Source: Halobacillus litoralis (GTDB lineage: Bacteria; Bacillota; Bacilli; Bacillales; Halobacillaceae). Taken from it: a DNA stretch of 64,000 nucleotides. The notes under the pieces were generated by a model, which searched no databases, was not told the DNA's origin, and worked only from the letters and a program-made list of their open reading frames with translations. The stretch's first letter is position 1. Each line of letters begins with the position of its first letter. The stretch spans positions 3,156,001 to 3,220,000 of the forward strand of contig NZ_CP129016.1 of NCBI RefSeq assembly GCF_020524085.2. The letters run 5' to 3'. The translations under genes were made by a program, and so were the position numbers. Below, piece by piece: positions 8,965 through 18,200 of the stretch.

Positions 8965-10179
8965 GTGAAATCCTGTGGAGTAGTTGTTGAATATAATCCT
9001 TTTCATAATGGACATCTTTATCATTTGGAAGAATCGAAAAAACATGCAAACGCTGATTGCATGATCGCTATCATGAGCGGTAACTTTTTACAACGTGGAG
9101 AGCCTGCCATTATTGATAAATGGTTTCGCACAAAAGCCGCCCTTCACGGTGGTGCCGACCTTGTGCTTGAGCTCCCGTTTCTGTATGCGGTCCAACACAG
9201 CGATTATTTCAGTAAAGGCGCCATTCAGACGCTTGCGGAAATCGGGGTCGATAGTATTTGTTTCGGCAGTGAGAACGGCAAAATCGCTGCATTCACAGAG
9301 GCGTTTGAACATATGAACAAACACCAGGAAGAGTATGATGTGACCGTGAGAAGATATCTGAATGAAGGATATGCCTATCCAGAGGCTTCCCGCCTTGGAT
9401 ATGAATCCATAGCTTTCCCCTCAGGTTCCATCGATCTTACTCAACCGAATAACATCCTTGGTTACAGTTACGTGAAACAACTTCTTACTTATGCTCCTGA
9501 TATCGAACCACTTACCGTCTTACGGAAAAATAATCACTACCATGATCAAGAGATCCATGGAAAGATTGCAAGTGCTACAAGTATTCGAAAAGAGTTGTTT
9601 GAAGAAGGTGTGATGACAGAAAAGGCTGGACAATCTCTTCCCCCTTCGACGATAGAGGTTTTACATCAGTACAAAAACAGCCATGGCCTCTGGCACGATT
9701 GGGAAGCTTATTTTCACCTGCTTCAATACAAGATCATGACGATGGAGGAAAGTACCCTCCGCTGTTTCCATGGGGTCGACGAAGGGTTGGAATATCGTTT
9801 AAAAAGGACAATTAAAGAAGCTACAACGTTCCATCAGTTTATTTCATCCTTAAAGACGAAGAGGTACACGTGGACAAGACTTCAGCGAACCCTTGCACAT
9901 ATCCTTGTTGGAACGGACAAGCAGGAGGCGCGCGTTCTTTTAAGAGAAACACCACCTCCTTACGCAAGGATCCTGGGCATGTCGGAAACCGGGAAAAAAT
10001 ATTTACGGACCATAAAAAAAGAAGCCTCTATCCCGCTTATCACTCAACCTCAGCAGTTGGATCATGAACTGCTAACTTTGGAAGCTAGAGCCGCTGCTGC
10101 TTATTATAGTGTCTTAACTCCTGAGCGTAGAGTGGATCAACTGAAACGAGAATACGGACCACCTGTGATCCATTCTTAA
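8965..10179 (+). CDS. ylbM: tRNA(Met) cytidine acetate ligase (TmcAL/YlbM)
   Basis: TmcAL makes N4-acetylcytidine at the wobble base of elongator tRNA-Met using acetate and ATP. The 404-residue protein starts (GTG)KSCGVVVEYNPFHNGHLYHL, with the nucleotidyltransferase HxGH signature HNGH near residue 15, and has CMIAIMSGNFLQRGEPAIIDKW near 35-55. I chose the GTG at 8965 because GGGAGGA lies 6 bp before it; the ATG at 8950 is upstream of and overlaps that SD. It is divergent from ylbN and convergent with ylbL. Confidence 0.93.
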   Translation: MKSCGVVVEYNPFHNGHLYHLEESKKHANADCMIAIMSGNFLQRGEPAIIDKWFRTKAALHGGADLVLELPFLYAVQHSDYFSKGAIQTLAEIGVDSICFGSENGKIAAFTEAFEHMNKHQEEYDVTVRRYLNEGYAYPEASRLGYESIAFPSGSIDLTQPNNILGYSYVKQLLTYAPDIEPLTVLRKNNHYHDQEIHGKIASATSIRKELFEEGVMTEKAGQSLPPSTIEVLHQYKNSHGLWHDWEAYFHLLQYKIMTMEESTLRCFHGVDEGLEYRLKRTIKEATTFHQFISSLKTKRYTWTRLQRTLAHILVGTDKQEARVLLRETPPPYARILGMSETGKKYLRTIKKEASIPLITQPQQLDHELLTLEARAAAAYYSVLTPERRVDQLKREYGPPVIHS

Positions 10180-10276
10180 CCGGGATAGCCTACATCTCCC
10201 CTGGGAGTGCTCATGATGCGGTTGCCCGGGAGCCTGTAACGAATTAAAGTTCACCGTATAGAATTTATTCAATGAT

Positions 10277-10312
10277 AAAAACAGCCGCTCCTCCTTCGGA
10301 ACGGCTGTTTTC
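10277..10312. terminator. Bidirectional terminator between ylbM and ylbL
   Basis: Stem AAAACAGCCG with CGGCTGTTTT, A-rich on the left and T-rich on the right, between the convergent stops of ylbM and ylbL. The 97 bp between the ylbM stop and the hairpin contain a GC-rich stretch (10183-10240) that I could not identify. Confidence 0.8.
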
Positions 10313-11344
10313 TTAAGCTTCCTGTTTCGGTTCTAGGTCTTGCAGGTAATCTAGTGCATCTTGGAACGTATCCACAGGAACGACTTTCATATCGGTATCG
10401 ATTTTATCCGCCGTTTCTTTAGCGACTTGATAGTTGGACCCTTCTCTTCCTTCTTCATTCGGAGCAAAGAAAATTTCGGCACCATGATCGGAAGCGGCTA
10501 CCACTTTCTTATCAATGCCTCCGATTCTGCCTACCTGTCCTTCATAATTGATTTCTCCAGTACCTGCAATTTCATATCCTTTAGTGATATCCGGTTCTGT
10601 CAATTGATCGTAAATTTCCAGTGAAAACATCAACCCGGCACTCGGTCCTCCGATTTCACCACTTTTGACATTCACTTTCGGATTTACATCCACCGTTCGG
10701 TCGGTCACAAGGGAAATGCCGACACCGACTTTGTCAGGGTTATCTGGGAAAGGAGCAAGTTCAAGTTCCCGTTCGATTGTTTCCTCATCTCTCACAATGG
10801 TGAGCATCACAGAATCCCCTTCGCCCTTGTTGCTCACATAGTCAATCAAGTCGCTCGTCTCTTGAATGTCCTGTCCATCGACCTTCACAATCTGATCGCC
10901 CGTCTCTAGAATTTCTTCCGCCGGCATGCCTTCGATTACGTTCATGACATAAACGCCTTCGTAGTTGATGTCAATCTCTTTGCCAGCTGCTTGATAGGCG
11001 ACGACTTTGGAGGCTTCTTGAGATGATTCCATCATTTGTAATTGGGCATGGAAGTACTCTTCCTCCGACACCCCTTCTGGACGGATGTCTTCTAACGGAT
11101 AGATTTGATGGAATGGACGTACCTGGGCAAGGACCCATTGGATGGGTGTCGCCTGTCCACCACGTACGGTTACAAGGTGCATGTCCCCTTCACTTTCGAA
11201 ACCACCTTCGACTTCGACTATGTCATTCAGCGCATCCGCTGTTCCCGGCTTATAAATATAATAAGGGAGGCGGAAAGCCCCCAGAAATGCCACGATAAGT
11301 ACGGTTATTATTCCGGTGATAATCAGTCTACGGTTTGTTTTCAT
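10313..11344 (-). CDS. ylbL: PDZ and Lon-type (S16) serine protease, YlbL
   Basis: A membrane-anchored protease of 343 residues: one N-terminal membrane segment (residues 8-28), a PDZ domain (about 128-190) and a Lon-like C-terminal domain with catalytic Ser in GGPSAGL (S235) and Lys in GGIDKK (K279/280). In B. subtilis YlbL degrades the cell-division inhibitor YneA after DNA damage; the same role here is inferred. Its ATG overlaps the ylbK stop by 4 bp, so the genes are coupled. Confidence 0.93.
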   Translation of the reverse strand: MKTNRRLIITGIITVLIVAFLGAFRLPYYIYKPGTADALNDIVEVEGGFESEGDMHLVTVRGGQATPIQWVLAQVRPFHQIYPLEDIRPEGVSEEEYFHAQLQMMESSQEASKVVAYQAAGKEIDINYEGVYVMNVIEGMPAEEILETGDQIVKVDGQDIQETSDLIDYVSNKGEGDSVMLTIVRDEETIERELELAPFPDNPDKVGVGISLVTDRTVDVNPKVNVKSGEIGGPSAGLMFSLEIYDQLTEPDITKGYEIAGTGEINYEGQVGRIGGIDKKVVAASDHGAEIFFAPNEEGREGSNYQVAKETADKIDTDMKVVPVDTFQDALDYLQDLEPKQEA

Positions 11345-12138
11345 TCGTTACTTGACTCCTTCCACGCAGCGAGCTTCTTTTTTATTTCTTCGATGACTTC
11401 TTCCGCTGCTTTCTCCCCCGCCTCTACAATTTCCTGGATCTTCGTAAAAGCCCGGGAGCTGAACTTCGATACATCCGGCTTGATCATCACATCTGCATCA
11501 GAGGAGACACCAATCGCTGTGACTAATTCATCCTGCATAATATCGATGCTCTGTGTGATGACATCATAGATGGAATTAATGTTTGGGTCGGAATCAAAAT
11601 GGGCACAATCCACAGCAATAATGAATGCGGCCCCCATATCTTTCACCACTGATACAGGTACACGGTCAATGACCCCTCCGTCAATATATAGACGATCTTC
11701 AATCTTTTCTGGAACGAAGATCCCGGGAATCGCAATGCTTGCCCTGACCGCTTCACTTGCAGGACCTGTCGTAAAGATTTTTTTCTCTCCGGCATAAAGA
11801 TCCGTTGCGACAATGGACATCGGCGTTTGAAAATCCTCGATGTTCTTTCCGAACGTGAAAAGCCGGATGTATTCTTTGATTCTTTTCCCTTGCACGAATC
11901 CCATTTTCGGAACGGTGAAATCCAAATAATACTTCCGTTTAAACGTAAAGGCGAGTTTATACATATCTTCGATTCTTTGTCCGGCAGCAAAAAAAGAGCC
12001 GACGAGCGCCCCCATGCTGCTTCCTGCAATGAAATCAACGGGAATATCATGTTCACGAAGGACCTTCAGAACACCCAAGTGTGCAAAACCACGTGCCCCT
12101 CCAGAACCTAAAGCCAATCCGATCTTTGGTCTCGCCAC
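11341..12138 (-). CDS. ylbK: Patatin-like phospholipase family protein YlbK
   Basis: A 265-residue patatin-fold serine hydrolase. The oxyanion loop GSGGARGFAHLG (residues 11-22), nucleophile elbow GSSMG (Ser41) and catalytic Asp in DGGVIDRVPV near 170 are present, which fits the Ser-Asp dyad of RssA/YlbK proteins. The substrate is unknown, probably a lipid ester. The start is GTG at 12138 with SD AAGGAGG. It is co-transcribed with ylbL and divergent from ylbJ. Confidence 0.9.
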   Translation of the reverse strand: MARPKIGLALGSGGARGFAHLGVLKVLREHDIPVDFIAGSSMGALVGSFFAAGQRIEDMYKLAFTFKRKYYLDFTVPKMGFVQGKRIKEYIRLFTFGKNIEDFQTPMSIVATDLYAGEKKIFTTGPASEAVRASIAIPGIFVPEKIEDRLYIDGGVIDRVPVSVVKDMGAAFIIAVDCAHFDSDPNINSIYDVITQSIDIMQDELVTAIGVSSDADVMIKPDVSKFSSRAFTKIQEIVEAGEKAAEEVIEEIKKKLAAWKESSNE

Positions 12139-12287
12139 TCGTCATTCCTCCTTCATCCATGTGGTTTATTTTATGGAATAAACCATTCCCTTATGAGCGT
12201 ACACATGGAATATAGACAACCTGTGAGCACGCGTCGAAATCTATACCCATTCTACTATTCCTATGATGAGAAGTACAGAAAACAGCC

Positions 12288-13499
12288 ATGTCTAAGGAGG
12301 CGTTCTCGATTTCCAAATTGAAAACCTTCGCATTGACGCTGCTCGCTTCGGCGCTTGCGGTTTCCTTGATTTTATATCCACGGGATGCCCTGTCCGCTAG
12401 TCTCAGGGGCCTTGATCTTTGGTGGGAAATCGTCTTCCCTTCCCTTTTACCATTTTTTATTACGGCAGAATTTTTAATCGGCTTCGGTGTTGTCCACGGG
12501 CTCGGCGCCCTTAGTGAACGGTTCATGAGACCATTGTTCAATGTCCCTGGTTGTGGCGGGTTCGTTTGGGTGATGGGGATGGCAAGCGGATATCCATCCG
12601 GAGCGAAATGGACAGCCGATCTGCGTAAGAAAGGACAAGTAACCCGTGCAGAAGCTGAGAGACTTGTCGCCTTCACCAACGCATCCAGTCCCCTTTTCAT
12701 TTTCGGGGCGATCGCTGTAGGCTTTTTCCACGATGCAAGTCTTGGAATTCTCATTGCCATAGCCCATTACGGCGGGAATTTCCTAGTGGGCATTGGTATG
12801 CGCTTTTATAAGAGGAAGGATCAGGAACGAAGCATGGACCGCGTTTCTGCTTCATGGAAGGATGCTTTCGGTAAAATGCACCAATCCAGGCTCGAGGATG
12901 GCCGGACGCTGGGGAAATTGATGGGTGATGCGGTAACACGATCAGTGGACACGCTTCTTATGGTCGGGGGTTTCATTATGCTTTTCTCCGTTCTCACAGA
13001 ATTGTTGAAGCAAACGGGAGCCATTCATATTTTTTCGCATTTGCTTTTTTATACTGGACTGCCGGAAACCTTTCATGTTCCCTTTACTGCAGGTATGTTG
13101 GAACTTACGACCGGCATCGGTGCGATTACAGAAACGCATGAACCTTTGCTCGCTCAGCTTTTGATCGTAAGCTTCATTCTCGGTTTTCACGGGTTTTCGA
13201 TTCAAGCGCAAATCGCAAGCATCCTCGCCGAAACGGATATTGGATTCAAACCGTATGCACTTGCAAGAATCGCTCATGGATTTATTGCCGCAGGCCTGAT
13301 TTATGTGTTGTATTTCATTTACCGTCCTTTTCAACAACAAAGCATGCCGATCTGGAACCCGAACGAAAACTTCACAACCCCCATTCTTGAATTTTTCAAT
13401 CATTATGGACCTCCGATCACATTGCTCATGATTATGCTCATGATCGGGGTGAAATGGAACAGTGAGCGGAAAACAAAAAAACGATCCCTACGCACATAG
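12288..13499 (+). CDS. ylbJ: Sporulation integral membrane protein YlbJ
   Basis: A polytopic membrane protein of about 400 residues with nucleoside-recognition (Gate-type) segments such as WWEIVFPSLLPFFITAEFLIGFG and GMASGYPSGAKWTADLRK. B. subtilis ylbJ is a sigma-E gene needed for normal spore formation. The annotated ATG at 12288 is doubtful: the only strong SD, TAAGGAGG (12293-12300), lies inside the reading frame, and the codon at the right distance is ATT at 12309, with TTG at 12318 as the alternative. The true protein therefore probably starts near ISKLKTFALTLL. Confidence 0.88.
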   Translation: MSKEAFSISKLKTFALTLLASALAVSLILYPRDALSASLRGLDLWWEIVFPSLLPFFITAEFLIGFGVVHGLGALSERFMRPLFNVPGCGGFVWVMGMASGYPSGAKWTADLRKKGQVTRAEAERLVAFTNASSPLFIFGAIAVGFFHDASLGILIAIAHYGGNFLVGIGMRFYKRKDQERSMDRVSASWKDAFGKMHQSRLEDGRTLGKLMGDAVTRSVDTLLMVGGFIMLFSVLTELLKQTGAIHIFSHLLFYTGLPETFHVPFTAGMLELTTGIGAITETHEPLLAQLLIVSFILGFHGFSIQAQIASILAETDIGFKPYALARIAHGFIAAGLIYVLYFIYRPFQQQSMPIWNPNENFTTPILEFFNHYGPPITLLMIMLMIGVKWNSERKTKKRSLRT

Positions 13500-13517
13500 T
13501 CCGTAGAGATCGTTTTT
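13475..13517. terminator. Bidirectional terminator between ylbJ and coaD
   Basis: Imperfect stem AAACGATCcCTACG with CGTAgaGATCGTTT flanked by A and T runs; the ylbJ stop lies in its loop and the coaD stop follows 11 bp later. Confidence 0.75.
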
Positions 13518-13527
13518 GTTATCGTTT

Positions 13528-14016
<489 letters not shown>

Positions 14017-14565
14017 TTACTCAAAAATCGATACACCAATATTACTCCCGTAATGATCGGTTTTCATACGTTTCAGACGCCCCACTTCTTCAGGTATTTC
14101 TTCTGAAGCATCGTGTTCACAAACGATAGTCGCATTTTCTGCAATCAGATCAAATTCTAAAAGCGCTTCCATTAGGTCCTGATAAGAAAACTTCTTATAG
14201 GGTGGATCCAGGAAAATATAATCGAACGTCAGTCCCCGTTTTCCAGCCGCCTTGATTGCGCGCATGGCATCGGTTTTAAAAACTTCTGTACGCTCATTGA
14301 TGTCGAGCGTTTTTATATTTTCATAAATGGTTTGGATCGCTTTTTGCTGTTGATCCACGAACACACAAGAATTCACACCACGGCTCAAAGCTTCAATACC
14401 GAGACCACCGCTCCCAGCGAATAGATCCAAAGCTTTACCGCCCTCAAAGAAGGGTCCAATTCCATGAAAGACCGCTTCCTTCACCTTATCTGTCGTCGGT
14501 CTGGTTTTATGTGTAGGGACAGATTTCAACGGACGTCCCTTAAATTCACCAGCAATCACTCGCAT
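14017..14565 (-). CDS. rsmD: 16S rRNA (guanine(966)-N(2))-methyltransferase RsmD
   Basis: RsmD (YlbH) methylates N2 of G966 in 16S rRNA. The 182-residue protein begins MRVIAGEFKGRPL, has the SAM loop LDLFAGSGGLGIEALSRG near residue 45 and the N6/N2-amino methyltransferase signature DPPY in FLDPPYKK near 118. The start at 14565 is set by the conserved N-terminus and the SD GTGAGGTG; the longer open frame upstream has no family support. It forms an operon with coaD. Confidence 0.96.
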   Translation of the reverse strand: MRVIAGEFKGRPLKSVPTHKTRPTTDKVKEAVFHGIGPFFEGGKALDLFAGSGGLGIEALSRGVNSCVFVDQQQKAIQTIYENIKTLDINERTEVFKTDAMRAIKAAGKRGLTFDYIFLDPPYKKFSYQDLMEALLEFDLIAENATIVCEHDASEEIPEEVGRLKRMKTDHYGSNIGVSIFE

Positions 14566-14883
14566 CCTGTACACCTCACTTGTCAGCATTCCCCATAATC
14601 CTACCACAAAATAGACGTCGCAGGGAAGTATAGGGTGCGTGTCAGGCCTTCCTCTCGGAACCGGATTGTCTAAAGCGGAAGTGCCCTGCAAGTCTGAAAC
14701 ATCATAAATCTTGCACATTTTTTTAAAACCAGTGAATAATCAGGTTCAGCAACGTACATACTAGCACTTGAAGCGGATGATACTGCTTCTGAAAACGGAG
14801 AAGGCTTACATCCCCATAAGCTCTTCCTCCGGTTTCTCCTCTCCCTTTACTTTTTTGTTTCATCTCTGATGAATCAGAAAAGC
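14566..14883. other. Intergenic stretch upstream of rsmD
   Basis: About 320 bp between rsmD and the convergent-side terminator of the next gene. Open frames here are short and lack SD sites and family motifs. I see no RNA structure, repeat or promoter that I can support, although the rsmD-coaD promoter must lie here. Confidence 0.5.
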
Positions 14884-14917
14884 AGGGTCGCCCGTGATGG
14901 GCGACCCTATTTTTTTG
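14884..14917. terminator. Terminator downstream of the 449-residue membrane-anchored protein gene
   Basis: Perfect 10-bp stem AGGGTCGCCC with GGGCGACCCT, 5-nt loop, then seven T on the plus strand; it lies 4 bp beyond the stop of the minus-strand gene and probably works in both directions. Confidence 0.75.
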
Positions 14918-14920
14918 CCA

Positions 14921-16267
14921 TTATTTCGCATTGGTCGTAGGGGTTGTATCAAACAACTCCTGAAAATCCTGCCACTTTATATACGGAGAATCTTCTACCA
15001 TGATCAATAACTCCTCCCCCATACCGAAATTTTCTTTATTGACGATAAACGTCGGCTGATCGACATAAAAGCGATACTCATTTCCGATAACCTCTAAACG
15101 ATAGACCGCCCTTTTCTCGATTTCCGTAAGTTCATAATCCAGTGCACGGCTGATATCGACTAATGAAACATAAGGAGCTCCATGGTAATGAACAAAATGA
15201 TCTGTGACAAGCTGCTCATTATAAAAAACACGTTTGTCTTCAACAAAGTAGAGGTTATCTTTTGTAGGAGCGACAAAGTCTTGAAAATAGGAGGTTTCTG
15301 CTCCGTAAACGGTGGACAATGCTTCATCAAGGAATAGTCCTAAATCCTCTACGTTTTCAGCTTCCAGCAGACGTTTCTTCCACAACATAAGCTCTTCATT
15401 TGATAGCGAGGCTGCTATTTCCCTTGCCATCGTTGTTTTCTTTTCTGTAAAAACATCTATGAGGGTCTTCAACTCCCAAGGTTTTTTCTCTCTAGTGACG
15501 TTTCTCAAATGTGCCACTACATATTCCGCCTGCATCCTCTTTACATTTCTTCCTTCCACCTTCATAAGGTTGTCCAATACTTTAGTATCGGACTGATCAA
15601 GCTGAATCAAAATAGGACCTGTGGACTCTAGGAAGGTTTGTAACTCCTGTTTGACTTCAGCCGAAAGCTCTTTTCCTGCTTCATATGTAACTATACTATT
15701 TCCTCTATTCCATAAGGAGGCTTCTCCTTTTCTTGTAAGAGGCAGCGATTCATCCATGGAAGTAAACTTATAATAACGCAGGTTCTCCAATGGGATATCA
15801 CTTTTTTTAGCTGAAGGAACAAGCCATGGGTCTTTCGTCTCGTCCAAATCCTGTATGGTCAATGAAAATGGGGGCTGCATCACACGATCCTCTTTTTTCA
15901 ATACAAGCATCCAATCATGGACCACCTCATTCTCAGGCATTGGCATTGTATAATCTACAAGAACTTCTCCTTCCTTTTCTAAAATCATATTAGGGTTTGC
16001 TTGATTGGTTATGCGACATGGCGACTCTTTTTGCGAACACCCGATTACTGCTGCTTTTTCCGGCATCTCAAGCGTGTAGATTCCTGGTTTTAAATGTTCA
16101 TATGTATACGTGAACTGCAGCTTGTTCTCACTGACAGTCATGGAAACGTCCAGATTTAAATAATGGCTGACCTCTTCACTATCCGCTTCTGCTTGGTCCC
16201 ACTGATAAAGAAGCATGAGGGTGGACACACTGAGAAGTAAAGTGAGCGGAATCCATAAGACCTTCAT
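14921..16267 (-). CDS. Membrane-anchored protein of unknown function with a C-terminal copper-amine-oxidase-N-like segment
   Basis: I do not recognise this 448-residue protein. It has one N-terminal hydrophobic segment (MKVLWIPLTLLLSVSTLMLLY) followed by an acidic extracytoplasmic region, with two cysteines in IGCSQKESPC near residue 80. The last 90 residues (YHGAPYVSLVDISRALDYELTEIE and FYVDQPTF) resemble the stalk/copper amine oxidase N-terminal fold often found in Bacillota surface proteins, with a final WQDFQELF. The start at 16267 fits AAAAGGAGGGG; the longer frame starts inside the SD. It replaces nothing in the B. subtilis ylb order and is probably accessory. Repeat copy C lies upstream. 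Confidence 0.7.
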   Translation of the reverse strand: MKVLWIPLTLLLSVSTLMLLYQWDQAEADSEEVSHYLNLDVSMTVSENKLQFTYTYEHLKPGIYTLEMPEKAAVIGCSQKESPCRITNQANPNMILEKEGEVLVDYTMPMPENEVVHDWMLVLKKEDRVMQPPFSLTIQDLDETKDPWLVPSAKKSDIPLENLRYYKFTSMDESLPLTRKGEASLWNRGNSIVTYEAGKELSAEVKQELQTFLESTGPILIQLDQSDTKVLDNLMKVEGRNVKRMQAEYVVAHLRNVTREKKPWELKTLIDVFTEKKTTMAREIAASLSNEELMLWKKRLLEAENVEDLGLFLDEALSTVYGAETSYFQDFVAPTKDNLYFVEDKRVFYNEQLVTDHFVHYHGAPYVSLVDISRALDYELTEIEKRAVYRLEVIGNEYRFYVDQPTFIVNKENFGMGEELLIMVEDSPYIKWQDFQELFDTTPTTNAK

Positions 16268-16370
16268 CCTGCTCCCCTCCTTTTCCAATTTACATGCACA
16301 AAGTTTCGTGCTACCTTTAATTTGATTGTTTAATAGACTGCTCTGTTACATCTCAATGTTTATTGAAGAT

Positions 16371-17001
16371 AAGCTCCCGATTGTAGAAGACTCAGTTTCG
16401 AGATGTTTCCGGGGTTGGTTTGCCATAATGAGACTCAGGGGTGGCTGGGAAACTACTCGCTTTCCTGTGGGGGAGCGCCGAGCTTCCTCGGACTGAGTCC
16501 TGCGGGATCTCGCCTATCTCCTTCTCCCACGGGAGTCTCGCAGCTTCCCAACCACCCCATCTCTTGTAAGGGGAAACGAACCCCTGTACCGAAAAGGAGA
16601 GGCTCCCGTTCTTCCCTCCTAAGCAGGCATAAAGCGCTCTGTATCAAGCATCTATGTTCTAAATGCCCACTGGGGATAGTTAATATAATCCACTTCCCAC
16701 AATCATATAAACTGATTTTTCCAGTAGTGGTTTCGAGAATCTTACTTGGGAAAGGGGCGGAGGGGAATGGGGAGACTCCTGCGGGAAAAGAGTGCTTGGT
16801 GAGACCCCGCAAAGCGTCAGCCTGAGGAGGCTCAAAAGAATATAGGAAGTTCGATTAAGTTCGGCACGTCCTGTGCCAACATCGAACGACCCCACTTCCT
16901 GTGGGGCCCCGCGGAAAGCGAGCTATTCGCCGCAGCCCCCCATCCACTCAATAAAAGCCTCGAAACTGAGTCTTACACAATCCTGCCATATACTTTATTT
17001 A
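16371..17001 (+). repeat. Palindromic intergenic element, copy C
   Basis: Terminal repeats are 16385-16403 and about 16958-16975; flanks AAGCTCCC (left) and ACAATCCTGCCATATA (right). Flanks and interior have the same relative orientation as copy A (module 1 then module 2). Module 1 arms GGGAAACTA/AGCTTCCC enclose a partly diverged core; the spacer holds the conserved CATAAAGCGCTCTGTATCAA. Module 2 carries the same nested ~70-bp hairpin as copy A (about 16830-16905), with AAGTTCGGCACGTCCTGTG. It lies between two divergent genes and so may separate or carry their promoters. Confidence 0.9.
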
Positions 17002-17049
17002 CAAATAATCAATGAGTATCAGAGCTGATAAGAAAGGATGTACATATCT

Positions 17050-17439
17050 ATGATACAAAAATTCATCGAACTTGGCGAAGGGTATGCGGATGTTTATGAA
17101 CTGATCGATCTCGGCACGCGGATGCCTGAACGCATCCAGCATGCCATCGCTTTTTACAGTGAAAAAAACGGCGTGCCCGTCGCTTCCTTATCTTTAGTGA
17201 TGAAGCCTGCGCATAACGATAAATTCCAGCCCATCTATATTTGCAGGGAAGGCGTCCCCAACCCGCATGAAAAGCCGAACCAACGCTTTGATATGTATAA
17301 AGAAATGGTTGAACAGGCAGGAAAAGAAATCGCCGAATTCACCATCAAACCTTCCAACCTTTTTCCTGAAACCGAGCTTTTTTACCAGCATCTAATTGGG
17401 ATTCTTCGTATGAATAAATTCATTGCCCCATTAAGCTGA
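17050..17439 (+). CDS. Small conserved protein (DUF7147-like), function unknown
   Basis: A 129-residue soluble protein, MIQKFIELGEGYADVYELIDLG, with conserved-looking segments IYICREGVPNP and RFDMYKEMVEQAG. I associate it with a short Bacillaceae family found beside ylbG (DUF7147, sometimes mislabelled methylthioribose kinase); it has no kinase motifs and is far too short for one. The ATG at 17050 is preferred because AAGAAAGG directly abuts the ATG at 17038 and is better spaced for the second. It is convergent with ylbG. Confidence 0.65.
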   Translation: MIQKFIELGEGYADVYELIDLGTRMPERIQHAIAFYSEKNGVPVASLSLVMKPAHNDKFQPIYICREGVPNPHEKPNQRFDMYKEMVEQAGKEIAEFTIKPSNLFPETELFYQHLIGILRMNKFIAPLS

Positions 17440-17468
17440 AGCCTCACAATCATGGACTTCACAGCATC

Positions 17469-17505
17469 AAAAAAGCGTCCGCTTAAGAAGCGGACGCTTT
17501 TTTTT
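17469..17505. terminator. Bidirectional terminator between the DUF7147-like gene and ylbG
   Basis: Perfect stem GCGTCCGCTT with AAGCGGACGC, flanked by six A and eight T, ending at the ylbG stop. Confidence 0.9.
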
Positions 17506-17783
17506 CAGATGCCCATCTTATAATCATACTGTTTGGCTTTGTCAGGCTTCGCCCCTTCATATTCTGTGCGAACCTCCGGTTTATAAGAGGGCACGACACG
17601 GGAAACGAATGGTAAGCGTTCGAGTTTTTCCATTTTATACTCGACATCTTCCTGATTCACATACAATAAGGCATACTTCATTTTCTTAGAGGCGTGGATC
17701 AAATGACCATGTTTCTTGATCTGCCTGATGTTTTTCATATGTTGAAAATATACGATTAGTCCTTGTCGTTTAGTTCGGATCAT
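17505..17783 (-). CDS. ylbG: YlbG family protein (UPF0298)
   Basis: A 92-residue basic protein, MIRTKRQGLIVYFQHMKNIRQIKKHGHLIHASKKMKYALLYV, full length for the UPF0298/DUF2129 family, with the characteristic MEKLERLPFVSRVVPSYKPEVRTEY segment. Function is unknown. It is normally adjacent to ylbF and rsmD (ylbH), as here, although an unrelated plus-strand gene separates it from ylbF. Confidence 0.92.
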   Translation of the reverse strand: MIRTKRQGLIVYFQHMKNIRQIKKHGHLIHASKKMKYALLYVNQEDVEYKMEKLERLPFVSRVVPSYKPEVRTEYEGAKPDKAKQYDYKMGI

Positions 17784-17870
17784 TGTTTGACTCTACTCCC
17801 CATCGAACATAATAGATTAACGTCAGTTTACCAAATATCCCCGCTTACGGCAATGAGGAGGTTGATGTTC

Positions 17871-18200
17871 ATGCTCACAGACCATGAACGAGCATCCCTA
17901 GTTTTTGAAGAGCTTTTACAGAAGTCGGAAAAAATCAATACGGTGATTTTAAAAAAGGTCGCTGGAATTCCTTTCGTCTATTTGCAACCGGGAGAAGGTA
18001 CAACAAAAAAAGATGTGGAAGAAACGTTAAAGTGGTGTGCCTCGAAGGCGATGAAAGGAAAACGCCTGACTCTTGCGATGAGCTATGTACGCAAGAATCA
18101 GGCGCTCTATGTTTATCGTGTCCGCTTTTTAGTTCCCCAGCGTAAAATGTTCTGCTGTGGGAACTTATGCGACGATTGTATTCGTTTCACTGAACCTTAA
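17871..18200 (+). CDS. Uncharacterised protein with a C-terminal CC-x3-C-x2-C motif
   Basis: I do not recognise this 109-residue protein (MLTDHERASLVFEELLQKS). It looks like a compact alpha/beta protein ending in RKMFCCGNLCDDCIRF, whose four cysteines could bind zinc or an iron-sulfur cluster. The ATG at 17871 lies 9 bp after GAGGAGG; an ATG six bases earlier is too close. It is divergent from ylbG, and its TAA overlaps the ylbF stop on the other strand in a shared TTAA. It sits exactly beside RicF, a protein with a cysteine-rich tail; a functional link is only a guess. Confidence 0.65.
   Translation: MLTDHERASLVFEELLQKSEKINTVILKKVAGIPFVYLQPGEGTTKKDVEETLKWCASKAMKGKRLTLAMSYVRKNQALYVYRVRFLVPQRKMFCCGNLCDDCIRFTEP

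Noticed and set aside
10183..10260. Structured RNA after ylbM
   Set aside because: GC-rich with CTCCC/GGGAG pairing, but no recognisable motif or repeat; too weak to call.
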